This document shows, in pieces, positions 6,062-6,184 of a stretch of 6,184 bases of DNA. The notes beneath the pieces were generated by a model. That model saw nothing but the letters and a program-made list of their open reading frames with translations. It made no database searches and was not told where the DNA came from. The stretch's first letter is position 1, and the number at the start of each line of letters is the position of its first letter. Position numbers and translations under genes: made by a program. Source of the DNA: Anaerolineaceae bacterium (lineage in GTDB: Bacteria > Chloroflexota > Anaerolineae > Anaerolineales > Anaerolineaceae); NCBI GenBank assembly GCA_027348305.1, contig DAIEPS010000115.1, positions 1 through 6,184 on the forward strand. The letters are read 5' to 3'.

Positions 6062-6075
6062 CAGGTGTGCTCCCC

Positions 6076-6111
6076 TCATGAGCCTCGTTCTTTGAGGGCG
6101 GCGAAGTCGTA
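6076..6111 (-). pseudogene. Possible 3' tail of a gene cut by IS copy 2
   Basis: Leaving the second IS on the - strand, the flank reads YDFAALKERGS and then TGA (6078-6076). Most early codons end in C (TAC GAC TTC GCC GCC CTC), like the host clpC gene and unlike the AT-rich IS gene. This could be the end of a host gene interrupted by the insertion. Twelve codons are too few for certainty, and the upstream part would lie beyond the right edge, on the far side of the second IS. Confidence 0.25.
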
Positions 6112-6184
6112 GATGCTGTCTTGAATGTCAAGAAGAAACTTGCAATGGATTTAGGTAATTAGGGTCAAAAGGACGACCAGTCTT
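6111..6184 (-). mobile_element. IS110-family insertion sequence, copy 2 (right end only)
   Basis: The start of a second copy is identical to 4539-4612, in the same orientation as copy 1, and includes the core AG (6111-6112), the outward TTGACA (6126-6131) and the transposase C-terminus. It continues beyond the window. The sequence left of it (CGGCGAAGT) differs from that left of copy 1 (ATATTCTGG), except for the shared CGT next to the core. Confidence 0.9.
6128..6184 (-). CDS. IS110-family transposase copy 2, C-terminal 18 residues
   Basis: The last 18 codons and stop match the copy 1 transposase exactly (ending RPFDPNYLNPLQVSS). The gene is cut by the window edge, not evidently by mutation, so a complete second transposase may follow. 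Confidence 0.9.
   Translation of the reverse strand, partial: KTGRPFDPNYLNPLQVSS

Larger units (their letters stand above)
5785..6107. other. Non-coding stretch between the two IS copies
   Basis: No convincing gene is present apart from the possible gene tail listed at 6076-6111. The stretch holds a 9-bp hairpin (5800-5824), two copies of a CAAGGGTGGGT-like motif, a 10-bp tandem duplication and a GC-rich hairpin (6014-6061). It also holds segments such as GTCATTGCGAA (5878-5888) and GTGAAGCAATCCC (5965-5977), reminiscent of dispersed intergenic repeats in many bacteria. If the IS unit is 1572 bp long, this would instead be part of the element's left end. Confidence 0.55.

Noticed and set aside
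5869..6081. A 70-codon plus-strand open frame between the IS copies
   Set aside because: No Shine-Dalgarno, no domain, and it runs through tandem repeats and a hairpin; the composition does not look coding.
4474..6109. Shared CGAAGTCG at 4476-4483 and 6102-6109 as a duplicated target site
   Set aside because: Only 8 bp, and the copies sit at different distances from the IS ends; more likely chance.

Overview
The window is a mid-GC bacterial segment. It holds a truncated Clp ATPase gene on the + strand, then a convergent two-gene extracytoplasmic-function (ECF) sigma operon on the - strand, then an IS110-family insertion sequence on the - strand with a second copy starting at the right edge. 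The protein style fits Chloroflexota, perhaps Anaerolineae: an ECF sigma factor coupled to a one-pass membrane protein with a 'YIPGAGF' motif just after the membrane and a TolB-like propeller. This is an inference from family impressions, not a computed placement.

Left (1-1540): the C-terminal 479 residues of a ClpC-type unfoldase. The gene is followed by a perfect 30-bp palindrome and a strong intrinsic terminator, which also separates it from the convergent operon.

Middle (1542-4535): an ECF sigma gene overlaps by 4 bp (ATGA) a 771-residue membrane protein. The coupling suggests the membrane protein controls, or senses for, the sigma factor. About 110 bp of AT-rich leader lies between the sigma start and the IS.

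Right (4536-6184): an IS110 transposase with the full DEDD set and the catalytic serine. The element's right end lies 15 bp past the stop codon and carries a consensus -35 box, TTGACA, that points outward. Upstream of the transposase lies about 190 nt that looks like the element's bridge RNA. It is bounded by arms that pair over 14 bp, and it contains short segments matching the element's right end and the DNA flanking the insertions, in the order expected for target and donor guides. From 6108 to the end of the window, 77 bp repeat 4536-4612 exactly, so a second copy of the IS begins there in the same orientation. The left end of the first copy could not be fixed. I favour a point near 5784, which leaves about 320 bp of non-coding, repeat-rich sequence between the two copies. 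A 1572-bp head-to-tail unit is the alternative.
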